From positions 83,275,050-83,339,049 of the forward strand of contig CM045729.1 in assembly GCA_024760905.1 (NCBI GenBank): DNA of 64,000 bases, written 5' to 3'. Within the stretch, counting starts at the first letter, position 1. Every line of letters begins with the position of its first letter. Shown one piece after another: positions 27,601 to 35,590 of the stretch. Under the pieces are notes generated by a model. That model was not told where the DNA came from and did not search any database. It worked only from the letters and a program-made list of their open reading frames with translations. Position numbers and translations under genes: made by a program. The DNA is from Plotosus lineatus (Eukaryota; Chordata; Actinopteri; Siluriformes; Plotosidae).

Positions 27601-30600
27601 GACAGTGAAGAAGGGATCCATATCCGCACCAGATCAGATGGAAAATTGTTTAACATAGCTCGACTGTGCGCTAGGACGAAGGTGAGGCAGGTCCTCATCC
27701 ACAAGATGCTGTTGCAGATAACGCTGCATTGACGTCCCACACTGAGGCTGGTCTTCAAGAGCTAGTCAATCACCTGTCCCATGCCTGTAATGAATTCGGA
27801 CTGACCATCAGCCTGAAGAAGACAAACATCCTGGCCCAGGGCACAAACACAGTCCCGAACATCAACATAAATAACACGCAGCTTGAAGTCGTGGACTCCT
27901 TCACCTACCTGGGATCCACCATCACCGACGCTCTCTCTCTTGACACAGAGATCTCATGTAGAATCGGGAAAGCTGCCAAGTTGAACATGTATGGAGTAAC
28001 AACCAGCTAACGGAGAACACCAAACTACGTGTCTACCAGGCCTGTGTACTCAGCACACTCCTTTATGGCAGTGAGGCCTGGTCCACGTATGCTGGTCAGG
28101 AAAAGCAGCTCAACAGCTTCCACCTCCGCTGTCTCAGGCATCTGCTTCATATGAAATGGCAAGATAAAGTGACCAACACCGAGGTGCTACAGCGTGCTGG
28201 CATGCTAAGTCTGCCCACACTGCTTAACCAGAGACAACTTAGGTGGTTGGGTCATGTACGGCGCATGGATGAGGGCCCATCCCTAAAGACATGTTATATG
28301 GACAGCTGAGTGAGGGCTCCCATCGCACAGGAAGACCACAACTTCGAATACTAGGATGTGTGCAAGCGGGACATGAAATTATCTGGCATCGACATCAGCA
28401 CCTGGGAAGGCACTGCTGAAACACGCCAGCTCTGGAAGACCACTGTCAGCGAGGTGGTCAACAAAGCTGAAAGCAACAGAATTGACAAGCTAGCCGAGAA
28501 AAGATCAAAGAAGAAAGAAAGGGCAGCCCTCATGGCACCTCAAAGCTATTTTGTATGCAGTAAATGTTTAAGAAACTGTCACTCTAGGGTGGGCCTTTAC
28601 AGTCACTCCCGCAAATGCCTACCATAGCGCTACACCATCGTCTCTCGAGACATACGGCTGCCGACGACGATGATTCTGACTTACTGAGGCTAACCTTCAT
28701 TCCTGTCCTTTCCATGGCATACCTCCACCTCTCTAGATTTTCCTCCACGTGCTCTCTGCTCTCACTACAGATCACAATGTCATCTGCAAACATCATAGTC
28801 CAATGAGATTCTTGTCTAACCTCGTCTGTCAGACTGTCCATCACCATAGCAAACAAGGAGGGGCTCAGAGCTGATCCTTGATGCAGTCCCACCTCCACCT
28901 TGAATTCTTTGGTCACGCCGACAGCACACCTCACCACTGTCTTACCAGAAGAGAGAGTTTAGAATAATTTAGAAATGCTTCTATAGTAATTTAAAAAAAA
29001 ATCTTCTTTGGTTATTCTGTAATTCCTGTTGAAATAAAATAATTTGACTTTAGTAACTAAGCATTGGTACATGGGTACTGTGCAATATATTTTTACTCAC
29101 CTAAAGTGGGAACAGCATTGCACTCAGTGGGAGCAAGAAATATTCACTCTCCCACCATGTCTGGAATTTTTCTGCACTCACTTTCTACCTTTTGCTTCTT
29201 TGGTTCTCTTCTGATTGTCCTTTTTTGGTGGAGCAACTGCTTTTGATCAACAGTAGCTCCCCTGGTGTTAAAACTCAAAAGTGTTGAGGAACACTCAGGA
29301 AAAAGTTGAAGTGTAGGCCATATTCTATTCTGTTTATAAAATTTCTTGCAGGCCAATTAAAAATGGGCCATACGTTGGACACCCCTGTGATAAAGTAATT
29401 TTTTTGGTGATATAGTAATTGTTTTTTATTAATTTAATAATTTAGTTATTCTACATTTCTGCAAAGTAGGATCGATCCCCGGACTGACGTATACGTACAT
29501 GTATATGTGTATATAATATCAATAAATACATATTCAACAGTATAAACGCTTATAATAACAATTAAACATTCAAAAATAATGCATAAGATGTAAATAAAAT
29601 ATAAATATACTAGTCCTTCTCAAAAAATTAGCATATTGTGATAAAGTTCATTATTTTCTGTAATGGACTGATAAAAATCATACTGTCATATATTTTAGAT
29701 TCATTGCACGCCAACTGAAATATTTCAGGTCTTTTATTGTTTTAATCCTGATGATTTTGGCATACAGCTCATTAAAACGCAAAATTCCTATCTCAAAAAA
29801 TTAGCATATTTCATCTGACCAATAAAAAAAAGGGTTTTAAATACAAAAAAGTCAACCTTCAAATAATTATGTTCAGTTATGCACTCAATACTTGGTTAGG
29901 AATCCTTTTGCAGAAATGACTGCTTCAATGCGGCGTGGCATGGAGGCAATCAGCCTGTGGCACTGCTGAGGTGTTACAGAGGCTCAGGATTCTTCGATAG
30001 CGGCCTTAAGCTCATCCACAGTGTTGGGTCTGGTGTCTCAACTTTCTCTTCACAATATCCCACAGATTCTCTATGGGGTTCAGGTCAGGAGAGTTGGCAG
30101 GCCAATTGAGCACAGTAATACCATGGTCAGTAAACCATTTAGCAGTGGTTTTGGCACTGTGAGCAGGTGCCAGGTCGTGCTGAAAAATGAAATCTTCATC
30201 TCCATAAAGCTTTTCAGCAGATGGAAGCATGAAGTGCTCCAAAATCTCCTGATAGCTAGCTGCATTGACCCTGCCCTTGATAAAACACAGTGGACCAACA
30301 CCAGCAGCTGACATGGCACCCCAGACCATCACTGACTGTGGGTACTTGACACTGGACTTCAGGCATTTCCTTCTCCCCAGTCTTCCTCCAGACTCTGGCA
30401 CCTTGATTTCCGAATGACATGCAAAATTTGCTTTCATCCGAAAAAAGTACTTTGGACCATTGAGCAACAGTCCAGTGCTGTTTCTCTGTAGCGCAGGTCA
30501 GGTACTTCTGCTGCTGTTTCTGGTTCAAAAGTGGCTTAACCTGGAGAATGTGGCACCTGTAGCCCAGTCCACTGCTTCCACAGGTCCCCTAAGGTCTGGA

Positions 30601-31102
30601 ATCGGCCCTTCTCCACAGTCTTCCTCAGGGTCCGGTCACCTGTTCTGGTTTTGCAGTGTTTTCTGCCACACTTTTTCCTTCCCACAGATGTCCCACTGAG
30701 GTGCCTTGATATAGCACTCTGGGAACAGCCCTTCTGGACAGCAGTCAGATCAGCAGTCTTACCCATGATTGTGGTTTTGAGTAATGAACCAGGCTGGGAG
30801 TTTTTAAAAGCCTCAGGAATCTTTTGCAGGTGTTTAGAGTTAATTGGTTGACTCAGATGATTAGGTTAATAGCTCGTTTAGACTACCTTTTCATGATATG
30901 CTAATTTTTTGAGATAGGAATTTTGGGTTTTCATGAGCTGTATGCCAAAATCATCAGTATTAAAACAATAAAAGACCTGAAATATTGTTCATCAATCAGT
31001 TGGTGTGCAATGAATCTAAAATATATGAAAGTTTTATTTTTATCAGTACATTACAGAAAATAATGAATTTTATCACAATATGCAAATTTTTTGAGAAGGA
31101 CT

Positions 31103-31142
<40 letters not shown>

Positions 31143-33950
31143 TGCGTGCTTCACACAAAAATCTAAGGAGCTTTGTTGCGTTTTTTTTTTTTTTTTTTTT
31201 GTATAATTGGCCTTGTTTTGTGGCATTTTCCCTTAACTTTTCCCCTATTTTTCCTCAATTTCCTTACTTTTTTATTTTTTCATGAATATTTTTGAAAAAC
31301 CCACAATGCACTGAAGCCGCAGAAACTGCAGCACGAAGTAGCGAAGGATCACTGTATTCTTTTAGTAATATAGTATTTTTGAGTCGTTAATTTTACTTTA
31401 GTCATATAGTAATTCTCAGTGAGTATTCCTTGAGTAGCACAATTTAATTTTGGCACAGCAAATAGGTTGAGAGATTGGAACTGTTAAATATCTGGGGGTT
31501 TTATGTGACCTAGTTTGTGTTTTTTAAGTACTTTTACATATTTATTCAGGGCGAATGAGTCGAGACCGAGAGTAAGGAAAAGTGCTCGACTTCCAGACAT
31601 CGGTCTCTTTTGACTCTACTTGACCACTGTGTGTGTGTGGATGTGCTTGTTCCTGTCTTACAAAGTACAGTATACCATGTTTTTTGTTTACTCGATTAGA
31701 TTAGCTAATAAACATGTCTCCAAAGAAAGTTACTGAGAAAAGGTCGGTTGTGCGGAAAACTGTTGCGTTTAAGAAAGAGCTGATAGCAAAGCATGAATCA
31801 GGCGTGCATGTTACTGATCTTGCTAAGGAATATGGCATGGCTAAATCAACGATATGCGCGATCCTGAAGAACGAAGAGAGTGTTAAAGCCAGTGATGTGG
31901 CGAAAGGCTCGACAGTTATCAGCAAACAAAGACCGCAAGTGCTGGAGGAGGTGGAAAAATTCCTGCTCCTATACATAAACGAGCAGCAATTAGCAGGAGA
32001 TAGCGTTAGTGAGGATGTGATCCGCTGCAAAGCTCATGAAATATACGATTATTTGGTGAAATAAGACCCAAGCTCGAATCCTGAAGGATTCCACTTTAAA
32101 GCAAGTCGAGGCTGGTTCGAAAATTAACGAAAAACAAACAAAAAAGACACAAAATAAATTAAGCTATTAAGAATATTGTATGTTTGTCCTGTTGTTTCAC
32201 ATTTAATATACTATTTGATATATAAACGACATTATGAAATAACTATGTTTAAAAAAGGTAGTTTTGTAGCGTCTTGGAAACCGTTTACATTATTTGTAGC
32301 GGGAAAAGAGGATTTGGAATTAGAACAAATCGGAATTTGAACAGCCTTCTGGAACAGATTAAGTTCGAGAACAAAAGTACCACTGTATTACCCTCTTCTG
32401 CCTGTGTTCCCATCCTGCTTTCTGTGCATTTTATCTGCACTATCTTCATCAGACCATTAGATATGCAGTTGTGTATTAGTGAGTACGATCCGTTCAGCCA
32501 CAAATAATCACAAAGCATCAAGAAATGGTGCAATTTAAGCTGTTTAAATACTTGAAAATTAAAGTTCAATCTGTGCTGTTCTCTTCAGAAAGTGACTCTT
32601 CTTTTAACCACAGTGTTTATGTTTGGTACGATTTCCTTGATGTTTGTACCTGGGGCAAGGCTTTGGTCAAAGAAGGCTTCAGTTGATTTTGGAGATGATC
32701 CATATCAAATTCTGGATCCAGAAATTTGTAATGGATTCTAAAACCTTGGATGATTTTTTAAAAATTTTAGACATATGGTGAGTTTTAGAATTTTCGTTCA
32801 TGTTGCTTGACTTGGTGGTGACAGAGAGTACGATTTCAACGTCTGCGCTAGAAAGAAATCAGCCCTTCTCACTTCATTCCGTTAGTGTTTATGCATGAAT
32901 AAGCAGTTGCAGTTAAAACCATTTGAGACTGCAGAAACAAAATTAATTTATTTATATCCTTATTTATTTTGATGTAAGGTGCTGGATCACTGATCCTAAG
33001 GTTGGGGGTTCAAGCCCCACTCTCAACGGGTTGTTGCTGTCCCCCCAGTGCTGCCCCCCCTAACTGCTTTATCAAAGGCCAGCCATGTCTTTCACTGTCT
33101 ATGGTGGAGGTTCATGTAAAAGAACCATTGCTGACTTTCGACAAGAGGAGCTGCAAATCCCTCAGCGTGTTTCTGCCCTGCGATGGACTGGGAAGCTGTC
33201 CAGGGTGTACTGAGCCTTAGCCCGGAGTCGGCTGGGATGGGCGCCAGCCTCTCCTTGACCCTAATTAGGATTAAGCGGTTACAGAAAATGAATGAATGAT
33301 GAATGGATAAATTTATGTAGATATGTGTCTCTGTGGAATTTGTAGGTAGTGGATGTTAAAGAAAAGCTGTCGCAGTTGAAATCATTCTGGTCGTCACTGC
33401 CGGAGTTTGTGTGTGAGGATGAAAGCGTTGCGGCCCGAGCAGACGAGACTGACTGTTGGGATCAAGAGAAACAAGGCTGGTGCGCGAATGACATGACCTT
33501 TCTACGTATATACAGCAATACAGGTTATGAAACTCCTCTCATGTTTCATGTCTTGTGTTGTGTTTTTTTTATATATCAGGAACATCTCTTATGTCTTGAA
33601 TGAAGAGTTTGTTGATTTTCCAGCCATGATCAGCACACTAACGCGCGCTTACAGCGGCTACCAGTCACACTACGATGACTCCAGTAAGACACTTTACATC
33701 ATATTCTTCAGAGATGAGTCACATGTCCAAAACTCTTATTCTCTCTCTTCCTCTCCCAGGTGATGAAATGAGTGGATCAGGAAGTGGGAGTGGCTGCATG
33801 GAGTCGTGTGTATCTCAGCCTCCTGTCTTCATCACAGAGCAGCCCATGACAGAAGGGTCGTCCACTTCACGCCTCCACCCGTGCACCGTTCTGCTGCTTC
33901 TTCTGCTGCTTCTGTCCATCCCGTTGTCTCTCTCAGACAAGCAGAGATAA
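7408..33950 (+). CDS. gpc6: Glypican (GPC4/GPC6 subgroup, probably glypican-6), exons 2-9
   Basis: This is the core protein of a GPI-anchored heparan sulfate proteoglycan that modulates Wnt, Hedgehog and FGF signalling at the cell surface. Eight exons are visible: 7408-7566, 7820-8211, 9898-10063, 14115-14245, 14522-14644, 33346-33479, 33580-33683 and 33760-33950. Phases join cleanly at every junction. Family marks in order are the CC-x-x-E-M-E motif, the VRTYG...QNA helix, LKPFGDVP, the LYCPYC cysteine motif, [19 protein letters not shown], a Ser-Gly repeat for glycan attachment, and a C-terminal leucine-rich tail typical of GPI signals. The signal peptide and exon 1 are outside the window. 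GPC6 rather than GPC4 is inferred from the convergent dct neighbour. The protein is more divergent than I would expect and is shortened near its C-terminus. gpc6a versus gpc6b cannot be decided here. Confidence 0.93.
7820..8211 (+). CDS. gpc6: gpc6 exon 3
   Basis: The largest glypican exon here. The incoming AT completes the Asp codon; it ends in phase 0 at Glu before GTTTGA. It encodes the central helical domain: [42 protein letters not shown], and A-R-T-F-V-Q-G-L. These match GPC4/GPC6 far better than my recollection of GPC3/GPC5. The intron before it is only 253 bp. Confidence 0.96.
9180..9780 (+). mobile_element. Degenerate Tc1/mariner remnant
   Basis: Encodes [12 protein letters not shown], the Tc1 transposase motif before V-W-G, surrounded by stops and indels. 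Ancient, with no terminal repeats recognised. Lies in the intron between exons 3 and 4. Confidence 0.65.
9898..10063 (+). CDS. gpc6: gpc6 exon 4, apparent GC donor
   Basis: Starts in phase 0 after TTTCAG and contains the signature M-L-Y-C-P-Y-C plus further cysteines (P-C-K-L-Y-C, L-C-L). No GT donor fits the end. Ending at 10063 before GCAAGA, a GC donor, leaves one base that joins AG of exon 5 to give Glu. That restores the expected five residues between the conserved Trp and the A-M-L of exon 5. Reading on instead gives an unrelated tail and a stop at about 10111. Confidence 0.88.
10128..10410 (+). mobile_element. tRNA-derived SINE
   Basis: B-box-like GGTTCGACTCC at 10164-10174, followed by the same body as the SINE at 1645 and a tail CCCTAGTAGGATTAAGTAGC. 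Lies in the intron just after exon 4. Confidence 0.72.
10676..10719 (+). repeat. (CA)n microsatellite
   Basis: About 22 CA units, uninterrupted. Confidence 0.95.
10800..11600. other. Intronic interval, nothing recognised
   Basis: Short open frames on both strands, no domain-like composition, no repeat termini. Confidence 0.5.
11615..11860 (-). mobile_element. SINE fragment, reverse orientation
   Basis: Contains the reverse complement of the SINE body (CCGAGGGGCAATTTGG core and the CAGGGTACACCCTGAACAG tail segment). Diverged. Confidence 0.6.
11865..13925 (+). repeat. Two-kilobase (TCAC)n tetranucleotide satellite with higher-order structure
   Basis: Runs of CTCA/ACTC units broken at irregular intervals by a recurrent 'ATCATTTACTCATCACTCATT'-like variant, and increasingly degenerate past 13500. 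One strand is almost purine-free. Open frames inside are repeat artefacts. Sits in the gpc6 intron that has the GC donor, ending about 190 bp before exon 5. Confidence 0.97.
13930..14085 (-). mobile_element. SINE fragment, reverse orientation
   Basis: Resembles the reverse SINE body: CTCGGGGCAATATAG, GCTGTGGGAGGAAAC, then AAACATGCAGATTCCAAACAG. Confidence 0.55.
14115..14245 (+). CDS. gpc6: gpc6 exon 5
   Basis: The acceptor is TTCTTTACAG and the exon ends in phase 0 before GTATTT. It encodes the very conserved segment E-A-M-L...[18 protein letters not shown] followed by a helix. The exon lies about 190 bp downstream of a two-kilobase TCAC tandem repeat. Confidence 0.95.
14522..14644 (+). CDS. 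gpc6: gpc6 exon 6
   Basis: Phase 0 at both ends. The acceptor TTGTAG follows a long T run; the donor is GTAAAT. It begins V-F-R-G-C-G-Q-P, the glypican cysteine turn, and continues through a variable linker to L-Q-K-L. The following intron is 18.7 kb and packed with transposons. Confidence 0.9.
14645..15403. other. Start of the 18.7-kb intron, no gene recognised
   Basis: AT-rich sequence with an A-rich run near 15105-15140 and nothing else identifiable. Confidence 0.5.
15415..15779 (+). mobile_element. Full-length tRNA-derived SINE with RTE-like 3' tail and 11-bp TSD
   Basis: The tRNA-like head has A-box-like TGGCCTGATGG and B box GGTTCAAGTCC at 15471-15481. The body includes ATGTCTCTCACTGTCTATGG. 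The tail GCTGTGGCGACCCCTG...AAAAGCCGAAAGG matches the 3' end of the RTE LINE at 42508-44622. A (CT)n end follows. Flanked by ATAGCAACTTC at 15404-15414 and 15780-15790. Confidence 0.9.
15810..17271 (+). repeat. Complex 1.4-kb (TG)n tract with higher-order repeats
   Basis: Alternating TG runs with interspersed TTTCTGTCAGTGTATGTGGG blocks (about nine copies, 15890-16420) and TGCATGCATG blocks (16985-17210). Non-TG interludes lie at 16655-16790. Long open frames on both strands are simple Cys/Val and Thr/His artefacts. Confidence 0.97.
17690..17960 (-). mobile_element. SINE copy, reverse orientation, diverged
   Basis: Contains CCGAGGGGCAATTTGG and the TGAACTCCACACAGAAG head region of the same SINE family as 1645 and 10128, in reverse. 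Confidence 0.65.
17985..18312 (+). repeat. AT-rich minisatellite, segment 1
   Basis: Degenerate tandem units of about 18-22 bp resembling TTTAGTAATATAGTAATTC(TTC). Further pieces of the same repeat appear at 21130-21200, 28957-29060, 29388-29455 and 31355-31440 (see finding). Confidence 0.75.
18504..21006 (-). mobile_element. hAT transposon (GTF2IRD2/Charlie-like) with TIRs and 8-bp TSD
   Basis: Ends are CAGCGGTCGGGAACC and its reverse complement. Flanked by TTTTACAT at 18496-18503 and 21007-21014, an exact 8-bp duplication. It carries a near-complete transposase pseudogene on the minus strand and sits inside a SINE. A (TAA)n run lies at 18598-18648. Confidence 0.95.
18659..20623 (-). pseudogene. 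hAT transposase pseudogene (GTF2IRD2-like)
   Basis: Starts M-A-K-R-K-K-D-D with a BED-type zinc-finger-like segment (V-C-L-I-C-N...H-F-D-T-R-H). It continues with L-D-E-S-T-D-V and C-T-D-G-A-P (catalytic Asp positions) and a C-terminal C-E-Q-S-F-S that supplies the Glu and begins the dimerisation region. Breaks: a frameshift near 20340, an in-frame stop near 20195, a frameshift in the T-run at about 19910-19920, and another near 19200. Resembles the transposase domain fused in mammalian GTF2IRD2. Inactive as it stands. Confidence 0.9.
21190..21645 (-). mobile_element. LINE 3' fragment, minus strand (family of 21774-24988)
   Basis: Minus-strand reading matches the 3' end of the adjacent LINE, including its terminal (GAT)n tail, visible here as (TCA)n at 21202-21258. 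5'-truncated. Confidence 0.75.
21646..21773 (+). mobile_element. Older LINE copy, left part
   Basis: Reads [12 protein letters not shown] and I-I-F-M-D-R-L-S-R, the RT region of the same LINE family. It is interrupted at 21773 and resumes at 24989. Confidence 0.8.
21774..24988 (+). mobile_element. LINE with endonuclease and RT, inserted in an older copy, 13-bp TSD
   Basis: About 3.2 kb, GC-richer than its surroundings. The endonuclease part has [15 protein letters not shown] and T-N-H-Y-L-V-V (the usual S-D-H has become T-N-H). The RT part has [18 protein letters not shown] and L-F-A-D-D. It ends in (GAT)n at 24969-24988. Flanked by GACTTTCTAGGCA at 21761-21773 and 24989-25001. Breaks: a stop at 22222, a frameshift near the G run 22428-22440, a stop at 23948 and a frameshift near 24395. 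The trinucleotide tail hints at an RTE/Rex3-like type; not certain. Confidence 0.92.
22376..24487 (+). pseudogene. LINE ORF (endonuclease C-terminal part and reverse transcriptase), broken
   Basis: A 524-codon open stretch ends at TAA 23948-23950, which interrupts the RT. The same frame resumes to 24487 with the F-A-D-D active site. The endonuclease N-terminus lies in another frame at 21793-22224. Not expressible as one protein without correction. Confidence 0.85.
24989..25235 (+). mobile_element. Older LINE copy, right part
   Basis: Continues the RT region ([12 protein letters not shown]) of the copy that begins at 21646; the F-A-D-D motif is mutated to F-A-D-G. Truncated at 25235 where a minus-strand RTE fragment begins. 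Confidence 0.82.
25236..25745 (-). mobile_element. RTE LINE 3' fragment
   Basis: Minus-strand reading gives [21 protein letters not shown] and G-R-R-P-R-G-R-P-K; the (GAA)n tail shows as (TTC)n at 25236-25268. Probably the same original element as 28676-28955, with the LINE 25746-28675 between them. Confidence 0.85.
25746..28675 (+). mobile_element. LINE with C-terminal zinc finger, decayed
   Basis: Endonuclease remnant [10 protein letters not shown] at 25945; RT motifs [25 protein letters not shown] at 27520; then Y-L-G-S-T-I and W-Q-D-K-V-T-N. The protein ends F-V-C-S-K-C...H-S-R-V-G-L-Y-S-H, a Cys2-His-type finger, with a stop at 28625. The F-A-D-D position has decayed (27715). Many frameshifts. 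Confidence 0.85.
28676..28955 (-). mobile_element. RTE LINE fragment, RT core
   Basis: Minus-strand reading contains [13 protein letters not shown] and M-F-A-D-D-I-V-I-C. About 150 bp of the element between this piece and 25745 is missing, so this is not a simple insertion split. Confidence 0.82.
29065..29387. mobile_element. Possible hAT remnant
   Basis: The right end reads GGACACCCCTG, the reverse complement of the CAGGGGTGTC-type hAT terminus. The left end is not identifiable. Lies between two pieces of the AT-rich minisatellite. Confidence 0.4.
29613..31101 (-). mobile_element. Tc1-like transposon copy 1, complete ends
   Basis: Long terminal inverted repeats beginning GTCCTTCTCAAAAAATTAGC and extending over 100 bp; flanked by TA at 29611-29612 and 31102-31103. 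1489 bp. Encodes a broken DD34E transposase on the minus strand. Confidence 0.95.
29885..30766 (-). pseudogene. Tc1 transposase pseudogene, copy 1
   Basis: Starts M-G-K-T-A-D-L-T. About 20 residues of the first helix-turn-helix are deleted compared with copy 2 at 41331-42258. Catalytic positions lie in [16 protein letters not shown] and [10 protein letters not shown]. Frameshifts near 30530 and 30040. Confidence 0.9.
31104..31140 (+). repeat. (CA)n microsatellite
   Basis: About 18 CA units directly after the Tc1 target TA. Confidence 0.9.
31300..31352. mobile_element. Tigger/pogo-type terminal fragment
   Basis: GCACGAAGTAGCGAAGGATCACTG followed by TA resembles the terminal repeats of fish Tigger-like elements. 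Only one end is visible. Confidence 0.4.
31460..32385 (+). mobile_element. Tigger/pogo-like deletion derivative
   Basis: The right end is ...AAAAGTACCACTG then TA at 32386. It includes an intact N-terminal DNA-binding reading frame (31714-32064); the DDE catalytic region is missing. The left terminus was not located. Confidence 0.65.
31714..32064 (+). CDS. Tigger-type transposase N-terminal HTH fragment (CENP-B-like)
   Basis: 116 codons, ATG to TAA, with no break. It begins [10 protein letters not shown] and includes the psq-type helix-turn-helix ([12 protein letters not shown]) and the start of the CENP-B-type second domain ([10 protein letters not shown]). It stops before any DDE residue. 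Most likely a transposon relic; an expressed DNA-binding-only protein is possible but unsupported. Confidence 0.7.
   Translation: MSPKKVTEKRSVVRKTVAFKKELIAKHESGVHVTDLAKEYGMAKSTICAILKNEESVKASDVAKGSTVISKQRPQVLEEVEKFLLLYINEQQLAGDSVSEDVIRCKAHEIYDYLVK
32390..32970. other. Intronic interval, nothing recognised
   Basis: No coding or repeat signal identified. Confidence 0.45.
32976..33300 (+). mobile_element. tRNA-derived SINE (second tail type)
   Basis: B box GGTTCAAGCCC at 33008-33018, the shared body (ACTGTCTATGG...TGCTGACTTTCGACAAGAG), then a tail ending CTAATTAGGATTAAGCGG and (AATG)n. It ends about 45 bp before gpc6 exon 7. Confidence 0.82.
33346..33479 (+). CDS. gpc6: gpc6 exon 7
   Basis: Acceptor TTTGTAG. 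Encodes V-V-D-V-K-E-K-L, a helix, then F-V-C-E-D-E-S-V and D-C-W, matching the C-K-D-E-S-V...C-W part of GPC6. I end it in phase 2 inside a Trp codon at the weak donor GTGCGC, which pairs with a strong acceptor 100 bp on. An alternative end at 33523 (donor GTTATG) with an acceptor at 33623 is also in frame but encodes a less family-like junction. Confidence 0.78.
33580..33683 (+). CDS. gpc6: gpc6 exon 8
   Basis: The acceptor has a T-rich tract ending ATATCAG; the donor is GTAAGA. It reads [18 protein letters not shown], then L-T-R-A-Y-S-G and D-D-S. This aligns by eye with the family segment ending K-N-A-Y-N-G, but the stretch between C-W and A-Y is clearly shorter than in mammalian GPC6. Ends in phase 1. 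Confidence 0.78.
33760..33950 (+). CDS. gpc6: gpc6 exon 9 with stop and GPI signal
   Basis: The acceptor is CTCTCCCAG; incoming GT completes a Ser codon. It encodes [12 protein letters not shown], a run of three Ser-Gly glycosaminoglycan acceptor sites, then C-x3-C, a short linker, and a C-terminal hydrophobic segment with eight consecutive Leu typical of a GPI-attachment signal. The stop is TAA at 33948-33950. Confidence 0.93.
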
Positions 33951-34007
33951 TATGCTCTTGTAGAGGTCTGGGTTTTAGGGTGAGTCAGCTCAAGGACACC
34001 GGGATGA

Positions 34008-34017
34008 AATAAATAAA
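34008..34017 (+). promoter_or_regulatory. gpc6: gpc6 polyadenylation signal (two overlapping AATAAA)
   Basis: Two overlapping AATAAA hexamers at 34008 and 34012, about 60 bases after the glypican stop codon. A short 3' UTR is implied unless distal sites are used. Inferred from position and motif only. Confidence 0.55.
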
Positions 34018-34215
34018 ACTGACTGATGAATGTTCATGCCCTTCATGTTCACTTCCTTTATTTCCAGTATAGTTTCTTTTATTGTCACTTTATAATCATT
34101 CTGGGTTTTTTATGTCTTTCAGGTAACATTTATTCAGATTGTAAGCTTTTTAATGTGCATGCAAGTGCATGTAAAAGTACAATTTGGGCTCTTAGTTCTT
34201 ACATGATGAAAAGTA

Positions 34216-35035
34216 CAGATGCTCCCCGACTTATGTTTTTAATTGGTTCCGGACGGCCAAACGTAAGTTGAAAGTGAACGTATGTTGTTACAGTGATGTA
34301 TGACCTATGACATCATGACGTATGACGCTTATACTGTACTATACATCCATAAATATCATTGCAGTATCTCATAAAACACCCCTAAATCAATTATTATAAA
34401 AATAACATTGTAAAATAATATCAAATATATCAAATAATAGCAACATTAATTAAAAACAAGTCACTTATTTATACCGAGTTACTTTACAAGAAGCTTTAAA
34501 CAGCCAATCAACGCTTACAATATGTGAAGCACTCAATACCGAAAGTAATGTACTTGCTGTGGGTTATACGGCCTTCCGGTCTTTCAAGTGCACAAGGGTG
34601 CCGTTGAACTCGTTTAGAACACAGCCTGCACTGATGCAGTCTCCCAGCAAAGCGGAGAGTTCTTTCTTTTGTGTAAGAAAGTAAGTAAACTTTATTCAAG
34701 AGATGCATACAAAGAACAAGTACAAATCCTAATGAATATTAATATAAAAAAAGTATACACTCTTAGGATTCTGCTAAAAGAGAACAAATATAAAGATTGT
34801 GCCGATCTGAGCAGACAGTTAATTCATCTCTGTGTATGAGACTTGCACCCATGCTAGTAGGCTTACACTTCTGACCAACCAGATTTGCTTAGGGTTACAA
34901 AAGTCCGCAAAACAGTGTAAACACAGAGATGACGTCGTCATGACGTCAGCGTACCACATAGGTACGTATAAACTCAAAATTTGACTTAAAAACAACAAAA
35001 CGTAAAACGGATGAACGTAAGTTGGGGAGCGTCTG
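34216..35035. mobile_element. TA-flanked TIR DNA element (Tigger-like), non-autonomous
   Basis: The left end CAGATGCTCCCCGACTTA and the right end TAAGTTGGGGAGCGTCTG are inverted repeats; TA flanks at 34214 and 35036. 820 bp, no transposase. Confidence 0.8.
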
Positions 35036-35039
35036 TAAT

Positions 35040-35590
35040 GTGTTTTCCCCAGTTTCTGAAGCTAGGCTTCAAGAATAGCTATAACACCATCAGTTCCATC
35101 CAGTTTGCCTTTCATAGTCTGAATTTACTTGTTTCCTTGAAGTGCTGAATTGAACACACACTACATGTACAATCGACTTTACACACTTTCTTTGTTCACC
35201 AAAGGTTCCAACATTATTACAATAAAGACTAGAGGAGCATTTATTGAGTGTGAGGCACCTCTACCAGGCATAAATAGATAATTGTAACTTGTCATAGTTA
35301 GAATGAAATGTTTACCCCCAGTGGGCGTTGGATGAACATTTTGCTCCATGTTCTAGAAAGAGATTTTTTGTGATTTTGTGATTTTTTTTTCCCCCAACAT
35401 GATGACGTGCACAGACCACAACCAAAATTTAATGGGTTCTTTCCATGCCTAGGCCCCAGCTCTCCACCACGTTGATCAAAATCAGATTTCTATTGTTCAT
35501 GTAATCCTGCTAATATACAAAAAGCTTCAAATGAATGCTTGTTCAAAGGCTTTTAACAAATTCTTGGATCGGCTCCAAAGTATTTGCCAG
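35040..35590. other. Intergenic interval, nothing recognised
   Basis: AT-rich, without identifiable features. Confidence 0.45.

Noticed and set aside
33480..33624. Splice model with donor at 33524 and acceptor at 33623
   Set aside because: In frame, but the acceptor tract is weak and the encoded residues fit the family less well than the 33480-33579 intron; kept as an alternative.
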